Below are positions 53,847 through 63,768 of a DNA stretch of 64,000 bases, one piece after another. Numbering within the stretch: the stretch's first letter is position 1; the number at the start of each line of letters is the position of its first letter. Source of the DNA: Paenibacillus sp. GM2 (GTDB lineage Bacteria > Bacillota > Bacilli > Paenibacillales > Paenibacillaceae); contig NZ_LN831277.1 in the NCBI RefSeq assembly GCF_900069005.2, positions 202,217 to 266,216 of the forward strand. Direction: 5' to 3'. The translations under genes were made by a program, and so were the position numbers. The notes below the pieces were generated by a model, which saw only the letters and a program-made list of their open reading frames with translations, was not told where the DNA came from and did not search any database.

Positions 53847-54857
53847 CTACCAGGTTTCTTCAATTCGCTGCAGCACTTGCTGGCTGACGTCCAGGCCTTG
53901 TCTGGCCGCCGCCTTGTACATCGTTAATGCTTCCTCAATCCGCCCTTCCTGATGCAGCAGGATCGCGTAGTTATGCTGGGCCATGGCATCGCCTTGCTCT
54001 GCCGCTGCTTGATACCATCTCATGGCCTCCTCACGGTCGCCCTTATAGGCTAGCAAATTGGCAAGATTATATTGGGAGTCGATGTCCCCCTGGCTAGCGG
54101 CTGCTATATACCATTCAATCGCTTGATCGAAATACTGTTCTTCTTCCAGCAGGGCGGCCATCTGGAACTGTGCGCTGATCAGACCTTGTCTGGCCGCCAT
54201 CTCGCACCATTTCTTGGCTTCATCCCTCTCCCCTTCGGCAGTCAGCAGCAGCGATAGCCGGTATTGGGATTGATCATGCCCTTCTTCAGCGGCCAGCTTG
54301 AATAGCTCCAGGGCGTATTTCCTCTGTCCTGCCTTGGAGTAGATCAGGGCCAGATTAAATGCGGCCTGGATATGCCCTTCTACGACGGCCAGGTCGTACC
54401 AATGGACAGCCATCTGGGTGTTATTCTGATCTTCATAATAAGTTCCGAGGCGATACATCGCTTCCACATCACCTTCGGCCGCGGCGACCTCACAGTCCTC
54501 AAATGATTCCGGCCCATCGCCGGACGAGTCATGCACACTTGAATTCTCGTCATAATCATATTGATCGTGATCTCCCGGCTCAGTGGCGTCCAAGCCCAAT
54601 TGTTCAGCCAGACTGTACCATTTCTCCGCCTTCTTGTGCTTGTTCTGGGAACGATAAATATCGGCAACGGCTAATCCGGCCTCAGCCGACCCTTGTTTCG
54701 CGGCCTTCTTTAACCAATAAATAGCACGCCAATAGTCTTTAAAATTCCGGTATACCTCACCTAGAGCCAGTTGAGCTTCGGCTTCACCACGCTTGGCTTG
54801 CCGGAGCAGTCTGTCCATGTCCAATTTTTCCTTCGAATGCAATTCCATCGCTGCCAT
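53847..54857 (-). CDS. Sel1/TPR-repeat protein
   Basis: 336 residues built almost entirely of Sel1-like repeats of about 36 residues (G-D-V-E-A-M-Y-R-L-G-T-Y-Y-E, G-H-I-Q-A-A-F-N-L-A-L-I-Y, G-D-I-D-S-Q-Y-N-L-A-N-L-L), broken by one acidic linker about 95-125. No signal peptide. Such solenoids bind partner proteins. ATG 54857 follows AAAGGA closely; the longer frame lacks a site. Stands alone; partner unknown. Confidence 0.85.
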   Translation of the reverse strand: MAAMELHSKEKLDMDRLLRQAKRGEAEAQLALGEVYRNFKDYWRAIYWLKKAAKQGSAEAGLAVADIYRSQNKHKKAEKWYSLAEQLGLDATEPGDHDQYDYDENSSVHDSSGDGPESFEDCEVAAAEGDVEAMYRLGTYYEDQNNTQMAVHWYDLAVVEGHIQAAFNLALIYSKAGQRKYALELFKLAAEEGHDQSQYRLSLLLTAEGERDEAKKWCEMAARQGLISAQFQMAALLEEEQYFDQAIEWYIAAASQGDIDSQYNLANLLAYKGDREEAMRWYQAAAEQGDAMAQHNYAILLHQEGRIEEALTMYKAAARQGLDVSQQVLQRIEETW

Positions 54858-55088
54858 GTTTCCTTTCTCTAATGACTGAAAGTAAGTACACACTCCATTG
54901 TACACTGTTCTTAGGTCAGAAATGAAGTTCGAGAGGGCTTAATGCTTTTCTCCTAATTGCTTGTAAAAGTTTCGCCGAAGCGTCACAATATAGACAAGAT
55001 TACATAGGCTCTGCAATTCGGATGCAAGTGTGGTGAACAAGCTATAACCGCTGGAAATAGATAGACTTCAGAATCGGAGGGATTGAGG

Positions 55089-56150
55089 ATGGAAATAGGA
55101 ATAAGTACGTTTGCTGAGACGTCGCCGGATGTGCATACTGGCGAAGTGATGAGCCATGCGCAGAGGTTGCGCGAGGTTGTGGAGGAAATCGTGCTCGCCG
55201 ATCAAGTAGGGCTGGATGTATATGGAGTAGGGGAGCATCACCGCAAGGACTACGCGGCCTCTTCGCCTACGCTTGTGTTGGCGGCGGCCGCGGCGCAGAC
55301 GAAGCGAATCAGGTTGACCAGCGCCGTTACCGTATTATCCTCAGATGATCCGGTACGCGTATTTCAGGACTTTGCGACCCTGGATGGCATCTCCAACGGA
55401 CGTGCGGAGATCATGGCCGGGCGGGGCTCCTTTATCGAATCTTTCCCGCTTTTTGGATATGATCTGGATGATTATGACGAGTTGTTCGATGAAAAGCTGG
55501 AGCTATTGCTGAAACTTTGCGAATCCGAATTTATTACCTGGGAAGGCAAGCACCGCCCGGCGATCCGTCATCTCGGCGTGTATCCGCGCCCGGTGCAGCA
55601 TCCGCTCCCGGTCTGGATCGGCAGCGGCGGCAACCCGGAATCCGTCGTCCGTGCCGGACTGCTGGGTTTGCCACTGGTGCTGGCGATCATCGGCGGACGA
55701 CCTGTACAGTTCGCACCGTTAGTGGAGCTGTACAAGAGAGCCGCGGCCCAGGCTGGCCATGATATGTCGAAGCTGCCGGTCGCTTCGCATTCGCATGGCT
55801 TTATTGCCGATCATCTGGATGATGCGGTAGAGAAGTTCTTCCTGCCTACTCAGGCCAGCATGAATGTGATCGGCCGTGAGCGGGGCTGGGGGAATTATAC
55901 CCGAGCCAGCTACGATGCGGCTCGAAGTCCGGAAGGCGCCCTGTATGTAGGTGATCCTGACACGGTGGCCAGCAAAATTATTCATCTGCGCAAGAAGGTA
56001 GGCATCACCCGTTTTATGCTGCATGTACCGCTTGGCACGATGCCACATGCAGAAGTGATGCGTGCGATTGAGCTGCTGGGTACTGAGGTCGCTCCGCGGG
56101 TGCGGGAGGAAATCTCGTGTTGGGAAGCCGCCGGCGAACCGGAGGAGTAA
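55089..56150 (+). CDS. LLM-class flavin-dependent oxidoreductase
   Basis: A 353-residue luciferase-like monooxygenase with the (beta/alpha)8 barrel (G-I-S-T-F-A-E, G-V-G-E-H-H-R, L-T-S-A-V-T-V-L-S-S-D-D-P-V-R, G-R-A-E-I-M-A-G-R-G-S-F). It would use reduced FMN supplied by a partner. GGAGGG lies 6 bases before ATG 55089. No sulfonate or other substrate genes adjoin, so substrate is unknown. Confidence 0.92.
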   Translation: MEIGISTFAETSPDVHTGEVMSHAQRLREVVEEIVLADQVGLDVYGVGEHHRKDYAASSPTLVLAAAAAQTKRIRLTSAVTVLSSDDPVRVFQDFATLDGISNGRAEIMAGRGSFIESFPLFGYDLDDYDELFDEKLELLLKLCESEFITWEGKHRPAIRHLGVYPRPVQHPLPVWIGSGGNPESVVRAGLLGLPLVLAIIGGRPVQFAPLVELYKRAAAQAGHDMSKLPVASHSHGFIADHLDDAVEKFFLPTQASMNVIGRERGWGNYTRASYDAARSPEGALYVGDPDTVASKIIHLRKKVGITRFMLHVPLGTMPHAEVMRAIELLGTEVAPRVREEISCWEAAGEPEE

Positions 56151-56197
56151 GCAGGCTTCAAATCCTTATTGGCGCCGAATAGGAAAAAGCCCTGTGA

Positions 56198-58156
56198 TTA
56201 CAGGGCTGTGCGAATTACTTTTTTATAATAAAGGACAGATAGAATGCCGAAGATGGAGTAGAGCGCGGTGTAAAGCAGCATGACCAGAAACATCGGCGTC
56301 CACAGCTCGGCTCCGAATAAGAACCAGCCTGATTTAATGGCGAAGTAGCTGTGTGACAAGCCGATTATGAGCGGAATGCCGAAGTTGAACAGCTGCTTGA
56401 TCTGTACTCCGCCTAATAGATTTCCTTGGGTAAAGCCAAGCTTGCGCAGAATTGTGAAGCTTGGCTTCTCTTCTTCACCCTCGTCCATCTGCTTGAAATA
56501 AAGAATGCAGCCGGAGGTGATAAGGAAGGTCAGGCCCAGGAAGCCAACGACGAACATAATCAGCCCCATCATCTGTTTTTGCTCATTGGCGGAATCAAGC
56601 TGGGATTCGTTGTGGTATGGGCCATCCCCTTCGGGCAAGGTTTGAAATATACTGTTCGCTGCTTCCAGTTGATTGCGGTTTACTATATCGATGCCGATGT
56701 AGGTCGAATATTGGGTCTGAAGCTCCGGGTCCAGATCCTGCTTCAACTGAGCGAAGGTGGAGTCCGAGACGATGGCAACCGGCATACGTCCCTGCGTGAA
56801 CTGCCAAGAGACCACGGTATCGTGCTTCAGATCAACCAAATCCTGGCGGATGGTTGTATTCAACCCATAGATTTCAATGGTTTCGTCCCCTTTGTAGGAG
56901 AACATTGATTTAAGCAAATCGTTGAATCCGGCCAGTATGACTTCATTATCGACAAGCTGCATATCCTTTACTTCTTTAGCGCTAACAATGGCAATATTCA
57001 TTTTTTGTGGATTCATCATCATGTTATCCATAGAGGCGTGAATAATCTTACTCAGATTCACAAAACTGTGGATGACTTCGATATGCGTCTCCTTGTAATC
57101 AATATCTTCACTGGACAAGCTTTGCTTGAACTGTTCCGCGTTCTCGGTATAGACGAAGGAGAAATCGGCTGGAGAATCACTCTTTGCCATCTTCTCAGCA
57201 GAGTAGTAAGAGATGTAAGAGAGGGACAGCAGACCGATCGCTAGCGCTGATACCGTTGTGATGACAGTAAGCAGGATTGCATTCGACTTCATGCGGAACA
57301 TGATCGAAGACAGGGACAGTACCTCGCGGATGTTCAAATATCCGCCTTTCTGTCTGCGAATCAGATAGAAAATAAAGCGGACGGACCCCCGATAGAACAA
57401 ATAGGTTCCGAGGATAACTGAACCCAAAATCGTAATCATAGCCAGCGTAAGCTGACTGACACTGTCGAAATGACCGGAGAACAATCTGGTGGAGATGTAG
57501 TACCCGGTTAGAATCAAAGCGATCCCGAACAGACCGACCACCATCTCATTTAGTGTAACGCGCTTCACCGTCTCCTCTGTGGAGGATTGTACTCTGAACA
57601 GGGACAGGATGCTCTGCCGTTGGATATATATATAATTCATCAGCAGAATAAGCAAGAAAATAATTAAAAACACAATGACGGTCTGAATAAGCGCGTTCGT
57701 AGAAAACTGCAATGCGGTAGAGGTCTTTACATTCGTAATCTTGAACAAGACCATCGCCACGAGCCTGGAGAAGGAGAACCCGATAAAGATGCCGATCACC
57801 AGAGAACCGCAATAGAGGATGGAATTCTCGGCCGATAGAATACGGAAGATCTTCTGCTTGGTCAGGCCGGTCAATTGGTAAAGCCCGATCTCTTTACTGC
57901 GTCTCTTGATGAACAATTTATTGGCATAGAGCAGGAAGATGGTCACGATAGCAATTAACAGGATGGAGCCTGCCTTGATGGCTGCTTCCCCCTTGATGCT
58001 GCCCTTGATCTCTTCAAGCGATGGATCGAACTGCAAGGTGACGAAGGCGAAATAGAGCGCAACGCTGAAGACGAGTGCAAAGACGTATAAATAATAGTTC
58101 TTAATGTTTTTCCGGAAGTTGCGGGCAATGATGTAATTAATACTCAGCTTGTTCAT
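56198..58156 (-). CDS. BceB-type ABC transporter permease
   Basis: 652 residues: ten predicted spans, with a large extracellular domain between spans 7 and 8 (about 310-520), the layout of BceB permeases that sense and free lipid-cycle targets from peptide antibiotics such as bacitracin. [14 protein letters not shown] is conserved. It overlaps the ATPase gene by 20 bases and ends the four-gene cluster. Confidence 0.93.
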   Translation of the reverse strand: MNKLSINYIIARNFRKNIKNYYLYVFALVFSVALYFAFVTLQFDPSLEEIKGSIKGEAAIKAGSILLIAIVTIFLLYANKLFIKRRSKEIGLYQLTGLTKQKIFRILSAENSILYCGSLVIGIFIGFSFSRLVAMVLFKITNVKTSTALQFSTNALIQTVIVFLIIFLLILLMNYIYIQRQSILSLFRVQSSTEETVKRVTLNEMVVGLFGIALILTGYYISTRLFSGHFDSVSQLTLAMITILGSVILGTYLFYRGSVRFIFYLIRRQKGGYLNIREVLSLSSIMFRMKSNAILLTVITTVSALAIGLLSLSYISYYSAEKMAKSDSPADFSFVYTENAEQFKQSLSSEDIDYKETHIEVIHSFVNLSKIIHASMDNMMMNPQKMNIAIVSAKEVKDMQLVDNEVILAGFNDLLKSMFSYKGDETIEIYGLNTTIRQDLVDLKHDTVVSWQFTQGRMPVAIVSDSTFAQLKQDLDPELQTQYSTYIGIDIVNRNQLEAANSIFQTLPEGDGPYHNESQLDSANEQKQMMGLIMFVVGFLGLTFLITSGCILYFKQMDEGEEEKPSFTILRKLGFTQGNLLGGVQIKQLFNFGIPLIIGLSHSYFAIKSGWFLFGAELWTPMFLVMLLYTALYSIFGILSVLYYKKVIRTAL

Positions 58157-58907
58157 CCTGTACCCCTCCCAGAACCCCTTGGGTCTTCATGATGTCCTTG
58201 AAGAAGGCCTGCCTCGACTCATTCCCGCGATGAAGCTGGGTGTAGATCCGCCCATCCTTGATGAAGATCACTCTGCTGCAATAGCTGGCGGCAACGGCGT
58301 CGTGGGTGACCATCAGAATAGTGGCCTGGCGCTGCTGATTCAATTGACTCAGCTTGTTCAATAAATCGGAGGCCGCTTTGGAATCGAGGGCTCCGGTTGG
58401 CTCATCCGCAAAAATAACACTCGGCTCATGGATGAACGCCCGGGCAGCTGACGTCCGCTGCTTTTGTCCGCCTGAGATTTCATTAGGATACTTATCCTTG
58501 ATCTCGTAAATCCCCAGTTCATTCGCTAGTGACTGGAACTTTTCGTTGGCCCCTTTTTTGGAGACTCCAGTGATCGATAGTGGTAAGAGGATGTTCTCCT
58601 TCACCGTCAACGTATCAAGCAGATTGTAATCCTGAAAAATAAAGCCGAGATGCTGCTTGCGAAACTCCGCTAATTGCTTCTCTCGCAGCGTGGTCATCTC
58701 CTGGTCATTAATAATGACGCTGCCCTGGCTGACCTTGTCAATGGAGGACAGCACATTCAGCAAGGTTGTCTTGCCGGAGCCGGAGGCGCCCATGATACTG
58801 ACGAACTCCCCCTGTCCAATCGCCATATCTATTCCCTTTAACACTTCTTGTCTATTAATTTTGTTGCCGTAGCTTTTATGGATTTTAGTTGCCTCGAGAA
58901 TATTCAT
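58137..58907 (-). CDS. BceA-type ABC transporter ATPase
   Basis: 256 residues. Walker [12 protein letters not shown]-loop F-Q-D-Y-N-L-L, ABC signature I-S-G-G-Q-K-Q-R, Walker [16 protein letters not shown] 58907 follows AAGGAG at 9 bases. It powers the BceB-type permease that overlaps it. An own promoter lies upstream. Confidence 0.96.
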   Translation of the reverse strand: MNILEATKIHKSYGNKINRQEVLKGIDMAIGQGEFVSIMGASGSGKTTLLNVLSSIDKVSQGSVIINDQEMTTLREKQLAEFRKQHLGFIFQDYNLLDTLTVKENILLPLSITGVSKKGANEKFQSLANELGIYEIKDKYPNEISGGQKQRTSAARAFIHEPSVIFADEPTGALDSKAASDLLNKLSQLNQQRQATILMVTHDAVAASYCSRVIFIKDGRIYTQLHRGNESRQAFFKDIMKTQGVLGGVQDEQAEY

Positions 58908-58936
58908 TACCCCACACTCCTTCACTTGGTAGCTCC

Positions 58937-58978
58937 ATTATAAGGTGAGTGCCTGCACTGATCCTTCGATTCGTCGAA
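58937..58978 (-). promoter_or_regulatory. Likely BceR-controlled promoter of the transporter genes
   Basis: Minus strand TATAAT (58937-58942) has no proper -35; instead the inverted repeat TTCGA-N4-TCGAA (58965-58978) lies where a response regulator would contact polymerase. A second small palindrome, AGTGC-N2-GCACT, lies between them. Confidence 0.55.
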
Positions 58979-59018
58979 CAAAAGATAGGGGCATGTGACA
59001 TTGTTGTCACATGCCCCT
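58979..59018 (-). terminator. Terminator overlapping the kinase stop codon
   Basis: AGGGGCATGTGACA (58987-59000) pairs perfectly over 14 bases with TGTCACATGCCCCT (59005-59018), followed on the minus strand by TATCTTTT. It separates the regulator pair from the transporter pair. Confidence 0.75.
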
Positions 59019-60011
59019 AATCCGCACGAACTCGTTGCGGGTCGGGAAGATCAGCTTCATATGAGTACCTTGACCAGGCTGTGAGCTAGCTTCGATTCGA
59101 ATATGCAGCGGCTGGGCTGCTTTTCTGGCAAGGTAAAGCCCCATGCCGGTTGCCGTCGGATCATTGTGCATAAGAGTTGAAGTGAAGCCCTTATCGAAGA
59201 TGCGTGGCAGATCCTTGGGATCGATGCCCCGTCCATGATCCTTAATTTCGAGAATCGGGTGCTCCGCATGAAGGTAGCTTGTAACGATGATATCTGCATT
59301 CTCACTATATTTCACGGCATTGGTGAGGAGTTGTCTGATAATGAAGGCGAGCCATTTGGCATCGCACAGCACCTCGCTTATCTCCAGATCAACATCGAAT
59401 CCGATTCCGCGGCGCATACACCAGGGGAGGAGCGTGCGAATTTCCTGGGACAGCAAAGATTTTAGCTCCACTTGTTCAATGAACAGGTCATTCTCCATAA
59501 AAGGAATGCGCCTCTGATGCAGCTGACGGTCAAGCAGGAGGTGGATGCGCAGCCATTCGTAAGTGAGCGGCTCTCGGACAGCTTGATCATCCAGACGCTC
59601 AATCATCAGCTGCATTGCAGTCAGAGGTGTTTTTACATCATGAATCCAGGATAGCAGTTCATCCTTCTCCGCCTCCAGCATGCCGCGATTCAGGGCGGAT
59701 TCCTGCCTAAGCCGCTCTGTCTGGCCATACAGATGAGTCTGTACGATCTGTTCGAATGGGCTGCTGCCTGGCGACAATTCAGTCAGATCAAGATGAGGAT
59801 CCCACTCTCCCAGGCTTCTGTAGAATCGTGTCTCTCTTGAGTAGCGAACAGCCAGGAAGATGACAAAGATGATCGCTGATATGAAGGAGATATAGAGCTG
59901 GGGGCCCATCGGAATATCCTCATCCAGATAAGCCATGAATAAGGTCAGAACCTGCAGGCAGAGGAACAGAAGAATCCAGCTGCGGCGCTCTATCAGAAAT
60001 TTTCTAATCAT
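59007..60011 (-). CDS. BceS-type intramembrane-sensing histidine kinase
   Basis: 334 residues. Two close membrane spans in the first 60 residues with only a few residues between them, the mark of kinases that sense through a partner transporter. Phospho-acceptor His in S-W-I-H-D-V-K-T-P-L-T-A-M; ATPase part L-L-T-N-A-V-K-Y and D-H-G-R-G-I. It overlaps the regulator gene by four bases. It should take its signal from the BceAB-type transporter. Confidence 0.94.
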   Translation of the reverse strand: MIRKFLIERRSWILLFLCLQVLTLFMAYLDEDIPMGPQLYISFISAIIFVIFLAVRYSRETRFYRSLGEWDPHLDLTELSPGSSPFEQIVQTHLYGQTERLRQESALNRGMLEAEKDELLSWIHDVKTPLTAMQLMIERLDDQAVREPLTYEWLRIHLLLDRQLHQRRIPFMENDLFIEQVELKSLLSQEIRTLLPWCMRRGIGFDVDLEISEVLCDAKWLAFIIRQLLTNAVKYSENADIIVTSYLHAEHPILEIKDHGRGIDPKDLPRIFDKGFTSTLMHNDPTATGMGLYLARKAAQPLHIRIEASSQPGQGTHMKLIFPTRNEFVRIRGM

Positions 60012-60700
60012 TGCGGAGTCCCTTCTTCAATTGCGATATACCCTTGTCCAACTTTGGTCTCGATCATTCGACCCAAATCGATCGTCTCCAGCTTCTTGCG
60101 CAGGCGATTCACATTTACGGTGAGGGTGTTGTCACTGATAAAACGTTCATCATTCCATAGACTCCGGATCAGCTCTTCCCGAGTTATAATCTTGTTCTTC
60201 TGCTCCAGCAGCTGCTTGAGGATGAAGTTCTCGTTCTTGGTTAATTCAATGCATCCTCGCTCATTGGTTATGGTATTTTTCTCATAATCGACAGTGGCTC
60301 CGCACCAGGCTCTTAGCGAGACTGCCTCCGTATTATAGTCATAGGCGCGCCGCAGCGTGGCCTGAATTTTTGCGATCAGAACGTCAAAATGAAACGGCTT
60401 CTGCACGAAGTCATCAGCGCCGAGCTGCATGGACATCACCATATCGGTCGGGTGATCGCGTGAGGACAAGAAGATAATCGGCACACTGGAATGAGCTCGG
60501 ATCATCCGGCACCAATGAAAGCCGTCAAATTTGGGCAGTTGGATATCGATAATGACGAGATCTGGCTTCACCGCCGTGAAGTCCTGCATCACATTGCTGA
60601 AATCGCTGATCCCATGGATATCATAGGACCATTGTGATAAACGGTCTCTGATTTCACTAAATAGACTTGCATCGTCTTCGATTAGCATGATCTTGAACAA
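60008..60700 (-). CDS. BceR-type response regulator
   Basis: 230 residues, OmpR class. Begins M-F-K-I-M-L-I-E-D-D as BceR proteins do; phospho-acceptor Asp in V-I-I-D-I-Q-L-P-K-F-D-G and Lys in D-F-V-Q-K-P-F; C-terminal winged helix (L-T-K-N-E-N-F-I-L-K-Q-L-L). TTG 60700 gives this start, with GGTGGTG 6 bases before it; the ATG at 60715 overlaps that site. Confidence 0.92.
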   Translation of the reverse strand: MFKIMLIEDDASLFSEIRDRLSQWSYDIHGISDFSNVMQDFTAVKPDLVIIDIQLPKFDGFHWCRMIRAHSSVPIIFLSSRDHPTDMVMSMQLGADDFVQKPFHFDVLIAKIQATLRRAYDYNTEAVSLRAWCGATVDYEKNTITNERGCIELTKNENFILKQLLEQKNKIITREELIRSLWNDERFISDNTLTVNVNRLRKKLETIDLGRMIETKVGQGYIAIEEGTPQ

Positions 60701-60745
60701 GGCCGGCACCACCATCTATTTTTTTATAACATACGTTCGTAGAAC

Positions 60746-60754
60746 ATTATAACA
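60746..60754 (-). promoter_or_regulatory. Extended -10 promoter of the BceR/BceS pair
   Basis: Minus strand TGTTATAAT with no clear -35, about 45 bases before the start codon. GTTCGTAGAAC, an inverted repeat, lies just downstream. Confidence 0.45.
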
Positions 60755-60919
60755 GAGTCATGGGCAGGAGTAGGAGCGGGCAGCTAGGCAATTTAATTTA
60801 GCGGTGCCGACCGTTTAGTTTTTTGTGGATTGTCAACCCGGGGAACTGGTGCTATCGTTAAAGATACCATGCCATGTATTGGCAGGAAGAGAGAGTTTAT
60901 ACTTTTATGGAGGTGGAAT

Positions 60920-61939
60920 ATGAAAGCGCTATTTATCGGAGGAACAGGGACGATCAGTTCGGAGATTACCAGACAGTTATTGGACAAGGATTGCGAGCTC
61001 TATCTATTGAATAGGGGAACACGTAACAATTCCATGCCAGCTGGAGCAAAAATCATCCAGGCCGATATTAACGATGAGGCCAAGGTTGCAGAATTGATTC
61101 AAGATATGCAATTTGACGTCGTGGCACAGTTTATCGCATTTCATCCTGAGCATGTTGAGCGGGATTATCGATTGTTTAAAGATAAAACCAAGCAGTATAT
61201 GTTCATCAGCTCAGCTTCTGCCTACCAGACTCCGTTATCGGATTATAGAATTACGGAAGGGACTCCGCTGTCCAATCCCTACTGGGAATATTCCCGGAAT
61301 AAGATAGCTTGCGAGGAATATCTAATGAAGCAGTACCGGGACCATGGCTTCCCGATTACACTGGTAAGGCCAAGCCATACGTATGATGAGCGTTCGATCC
61401 CGCTTGGCGTCCACGGAAGCAAGGGGAGCTGGCAAGTAGCGAAGCGAATGCTGGACAACAAACCGGTGATTATTCATGGGGATGGTACCTCGCTGTGGAC
61501 GATGACACATAACAGCGATTTTGCCAAGGGCTTTATCGGATTGATGGGCAATATCCACGCGATTGGGGAGGCCGTTCATATTACTTCCGATGAGACGGTC
61601 ACCTGGAATCAAATCTACGAGATCATCGCTGACGCCCTCGGGGTCAAGCTGCATGCGGTACATGTCTCGTCGGAATTCCTTGATGCCAGCAGCGACGAGG
61701 ATTTCCGTGGGGGATTATTGGGGGACAAGGCTAACTCTGTGGTCTTTGACAACTCCAAGCTGAAGCGGCTCGTTCCGGAATTCGTGGCCACCACACGTCT
61801 GGATCAGGGAATCAAACGGACAGTAGAGCATATTCTGGCGCATCCGGAATATCAAGTGGAGGATCCGGAGTTTGATGCATGGTGTGATAATGTCATTCAT
61901 GCTCTGAATTCTGCGCTTAAAAGGATCAATGGACGTTGA
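60920..61939 (+). CDS. NAD-dependent epimerase/dehydratase-family protein
   Basis: 339 residues of the extended SDR type. Cofactor loop F-I-G-G-T-G-T-I-S-S-E near the start; the region after S-S-A-S-A-Y-Q and the Y-S-R-N-K motif give catalytic Tyr and Lys. Similar proteins act on nucleotide sugars or as mRNA-binding relatives. GGAGGTGG precedes ATG 60920; the longer frame from 60830 has no site. Single gene, bounded by a terminator. Substrate unknown. Confidence 0.9.
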   Translation: MKALFIGGTGTISSEITRQLLDKDCELYLLNRGTRNNSMPAGAKIIQADINDEAKVAELIQDMQFDVVAQFIAFHPEHVERDYRLFKDKTKQYMFISSASAYQTPLSDYRITEGTPLSNPYWEYSRNKIACEEYLMKQYRDHGFPITLVRPSHTYDERSIPLGVHGSKGSWQVAKRMLDNKPVIIHGDGTSLWTMTHNSDFAKGFIGLMGNIHAIGEAVHITSDETVTWNQIYEIIADALGVKLHAVHVSSEFLDASSDEDFRGGLLGDKANSVVFDNSKLKRLVPEFVATTRLDQGIKRTVEHILAHPEYQVEDPEFDAWCDNVIHALNSALKRINGR

Positions 61940-61970
61940 AGCTAAATAAATAATAAGCTTGCTAGAGCTT

Positions 61971-62018
61971 AAAAATAAAAACGGCCATCCTCTCGCGAGG
62001 TTGGCCATTTTTATTTTG
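61971..62018. terminator. Bidirectional terminator between the epimerase gene and thrC
   Basis: AAAATAAAAACGGCCA pairs with TGGCCATTTTTATTTT with one C-A mismatch; CCTC/GAGG closes the inner loop. Suits both converging genes. Confidence 0.9.
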
Positions 62019-62031
62019 GTCTACGTAGCAA

Positions 62032-63420
62032 TTAGAAAAATAGAACGAGCTTATCTCGAACCGCTTCATTCGCCCCTTCCACGATAGTCTGAAGCTGCGG
62101 CTTGGAGAAGAGCGCCTCAATTGGTTCAGGGTAAGTTTGCTTGATTTCGCATAGGGCAATAGCTTCATTGAACTTGGCCGGGTGCGCAGTGGACAGCGTA
62201 ACCGTCACTTCGCCCGCCGATGTAAGCTTGTCAGAAGCTGCTACTCCACAGGCCGTGTGCGGATCAAGCAGATAGTCGTACTCATCGTAATATTTGCTGA
62301 TGACCGCAAGACATTCGTCGTTTTCCACAGCATGTGCGGCGAACTTTGCGTTGACGGCCGTCTTCTTGTCTTCAGGAATTACAATTTTGCCCTCCGCTTT
62401 AAGCAGCTCCATCAATGAAGCTACTTCTGCTGCGTTCTCCCCGTACAGATAGAACAGATAACGTTCAAAGTTGCTGGCAACCTGAATATCCATAGAAGGG
62501 CTATAAGTACCGCGGAATTCACCCGGCTGGTAGATCCCTTCATTCACAAAGCGCTCCAGAATATTGTTCTCATTTGTTGCCAGGATGAGCTTATGGATGG
62601 GCAAGCCCATGCGCTGCGCCAAATAACCGGCGAAGATGTCGCCAAAATTGCCTGTCGGTACGCTGAAATTCAGCTTGCCAGTCAGGCCTTGCTGCGCGAG
62701 CTGCAGATAGGCATAGAAATAATAGACGGTCTGCGCGAGTATACGCGCGATGTTGATGGAATTGATCGCACGCAGATGATATTGATGTTTGAAATCTACG
62801 TCTGCGAATAATTCCTTAATGATCCGCTGGCAATCGTCGAAGGTTCCATTGACGGCCAGATTGAGTACATTCTCGTTATCGACCGTTGTCATTTGAAGTT
62901 CTTGCACCCTGCTTACCTTCTGATGCGGATGCAGGATACAGATGCGGATCCCCTCTTTGCCGCGAACGCCTTCGATCGCTGAAGCTCCTGTATCGCCTGA
63001 TGTGGCGCCAAGAATATGAATGACCGATCCGGTCTTGCGGGATACGTAGGAATACAGATTGCCCAGAAATTGCAGAGCAACGTCCTTGAAGGCAAAGGTA
63101 GGTCCATGGAACAGCTCCATAATATAAAGATCGTCATGAAGCTTGCGGACCGGCGTTACATCAGGATGGCGGAATGTCCCGTAGCTGTCTTGAACCAGCT
63201 TCTCCAGATCAGAGCGTGGTATTTCGTCATTCACGAAGAGCGAGAATACTTCGGTAGCAAGTTCCGCATAGCTAAGAGACTGCCAGTTCTTCAGCGTTTC
63301 GGCGGACACCTGCGGAATATGTTCAGGTACAAGCAAGCCGCCGTCGTCAGCCAGACCCATTAGGATGGCATCGATGAAGCCGATTCCAGCGACTTGGCCT
63401 CTCGTGCTTTTATAGTGCAT
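62032..63420 (-). CDS. thrC: Threonine synthase
   Basis: 462-residue PLP enzyme of the longer (yeast/E. coli-like) type, making threonine from O-phosphohomoserine. N-terminal M-H-Y-K-S-T-R-G-Q, PLP lysine in H-G-P-T-F-A-F-K-D, phosphate loop A-T-S-G-D-T-G-A-S-A-I-E and F-S-V-P-T-G-N-F-G-D. ATG 63420 follows a GGGGGG tract; 11 extra upstream codons lack a site. No hom or thrB gene adjoins. The promoter is visible upstream. Confidence 0.95.
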   Translation of the reverse strand: MHYKSTRGQVAGIGFIDAILMGLADDGGLLVPEHIPQVSAETLKNWQSLSYAELATEVFSLFVNDEIPRSDLEKLVQDSYGTFRHPDVTPVRKLHDDLYIMELFHGPTFAFKDVALQFLGNLYSYVSRKTGSVIHILGATSGDTGASAIEGVRGKEGIRICILHPHQKVSRVQELQMTTVDNENVLNLAVNGTFDDCQRIIKELFADVDFKHQYHLRAINSINIARILAQTVYYFYAYLQLAQQGLTGKLNFSVPTGNFGDIFAGYLAQRMGLPIHKLILATNENNILERFVNEGIYQPGEFRGTYSPSMDIQVASNFERYLFYLYGENAAEVASLMELLKAEGKIVIPEDKKTAVNAKFAAHAVENDECLAVISKYYDEYDYLLDPHTACGVAASDKLTSAGEVTVTLSTAHPAKFNEAIALCEIKQTYPEPIEALFSKPQLQTIVEGANEAVRDKLVLFF

Positions 63421-63454
63421 AGAATGATTTCCCCCCGCTTGATAGTTTTTCATT

Positions 63455-63482
63455 ATTGTATCAGAAAATTTCCTTTTGTTAA
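63455..63482 (-). promoter_or_regulatory. Promoter of thrC
   Basis: Minus strand TTAACA (63477-63482), 16 bases, TACAAT (63455-63460). Start expected near 63448. Confidence 0.65.
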
Positions 63483-63497
63483 GGGAAAAGTTCTGAA

Positions 63498-63644
63498 GTG
63501 GCTGTCTTCCATAAAGTTGATTTGGAGTCGGAGCGTTATATTTCGGCCGTTATTAATTCGATAGGCAGGGCCGTTGAGGGAGAGTTCCATCGGTTCGCCT
63601 GCCCGTATGGATGTCGACGCCTGGAAATATTTTTATATTCATAA
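63498..63644 (+). CDS. Possible 48-codon ORF before a strong hairpin
   Basis: GTG 63498 opens a frame ending R-F-A-C-P-Y-G-C-R-R-L-E-I-F-L-Y-S. Composition is protein-like, AAGGGA lies about 11 bases upstream, and a palindromic terminator begins 1 base after the stop. No homology is recognised, and the same bases form the upstream region of thrC, so this is weak. Confidence 0.3.
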   Translation: MAVFHKVDLESERYISAVINSIGRAVEGEFHRFACPYGCRRLEIFLYS

Positions 63645-63645
63645 G

Positions 63646-63676
63646 AAGCCGACGATGTCGACATCGTCGGCTTTTG
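63646..63676 (+). terminator. 28-bp perfect palindrome with T-run
   Basis: AAGCCGACGATGTC and its exact complement meet without a spacer (63646-63673), then TTT. RNA would form a stem closing on a small loop. It lies between two divergent genes, where a terminator is not expected unless a short transcript starts nearby. Confidence 0.6.
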
Positions 63677-63768
63677 TCATATTTGGGCATTTTGTAAAGG
63701 TAATTTAACCCTAACATAGAATAAATAAACGATGCTTATAAATTGATGATAATTATAGGGAGGACACC

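Noticed and set aside
60735..60745. GTTCGTAGAAC as a LexA (SOS) box
   Set aside because: Arms and spacing do not match the CGAAC-N4-GTTCG form, and the downstream genes are not SOS genes.
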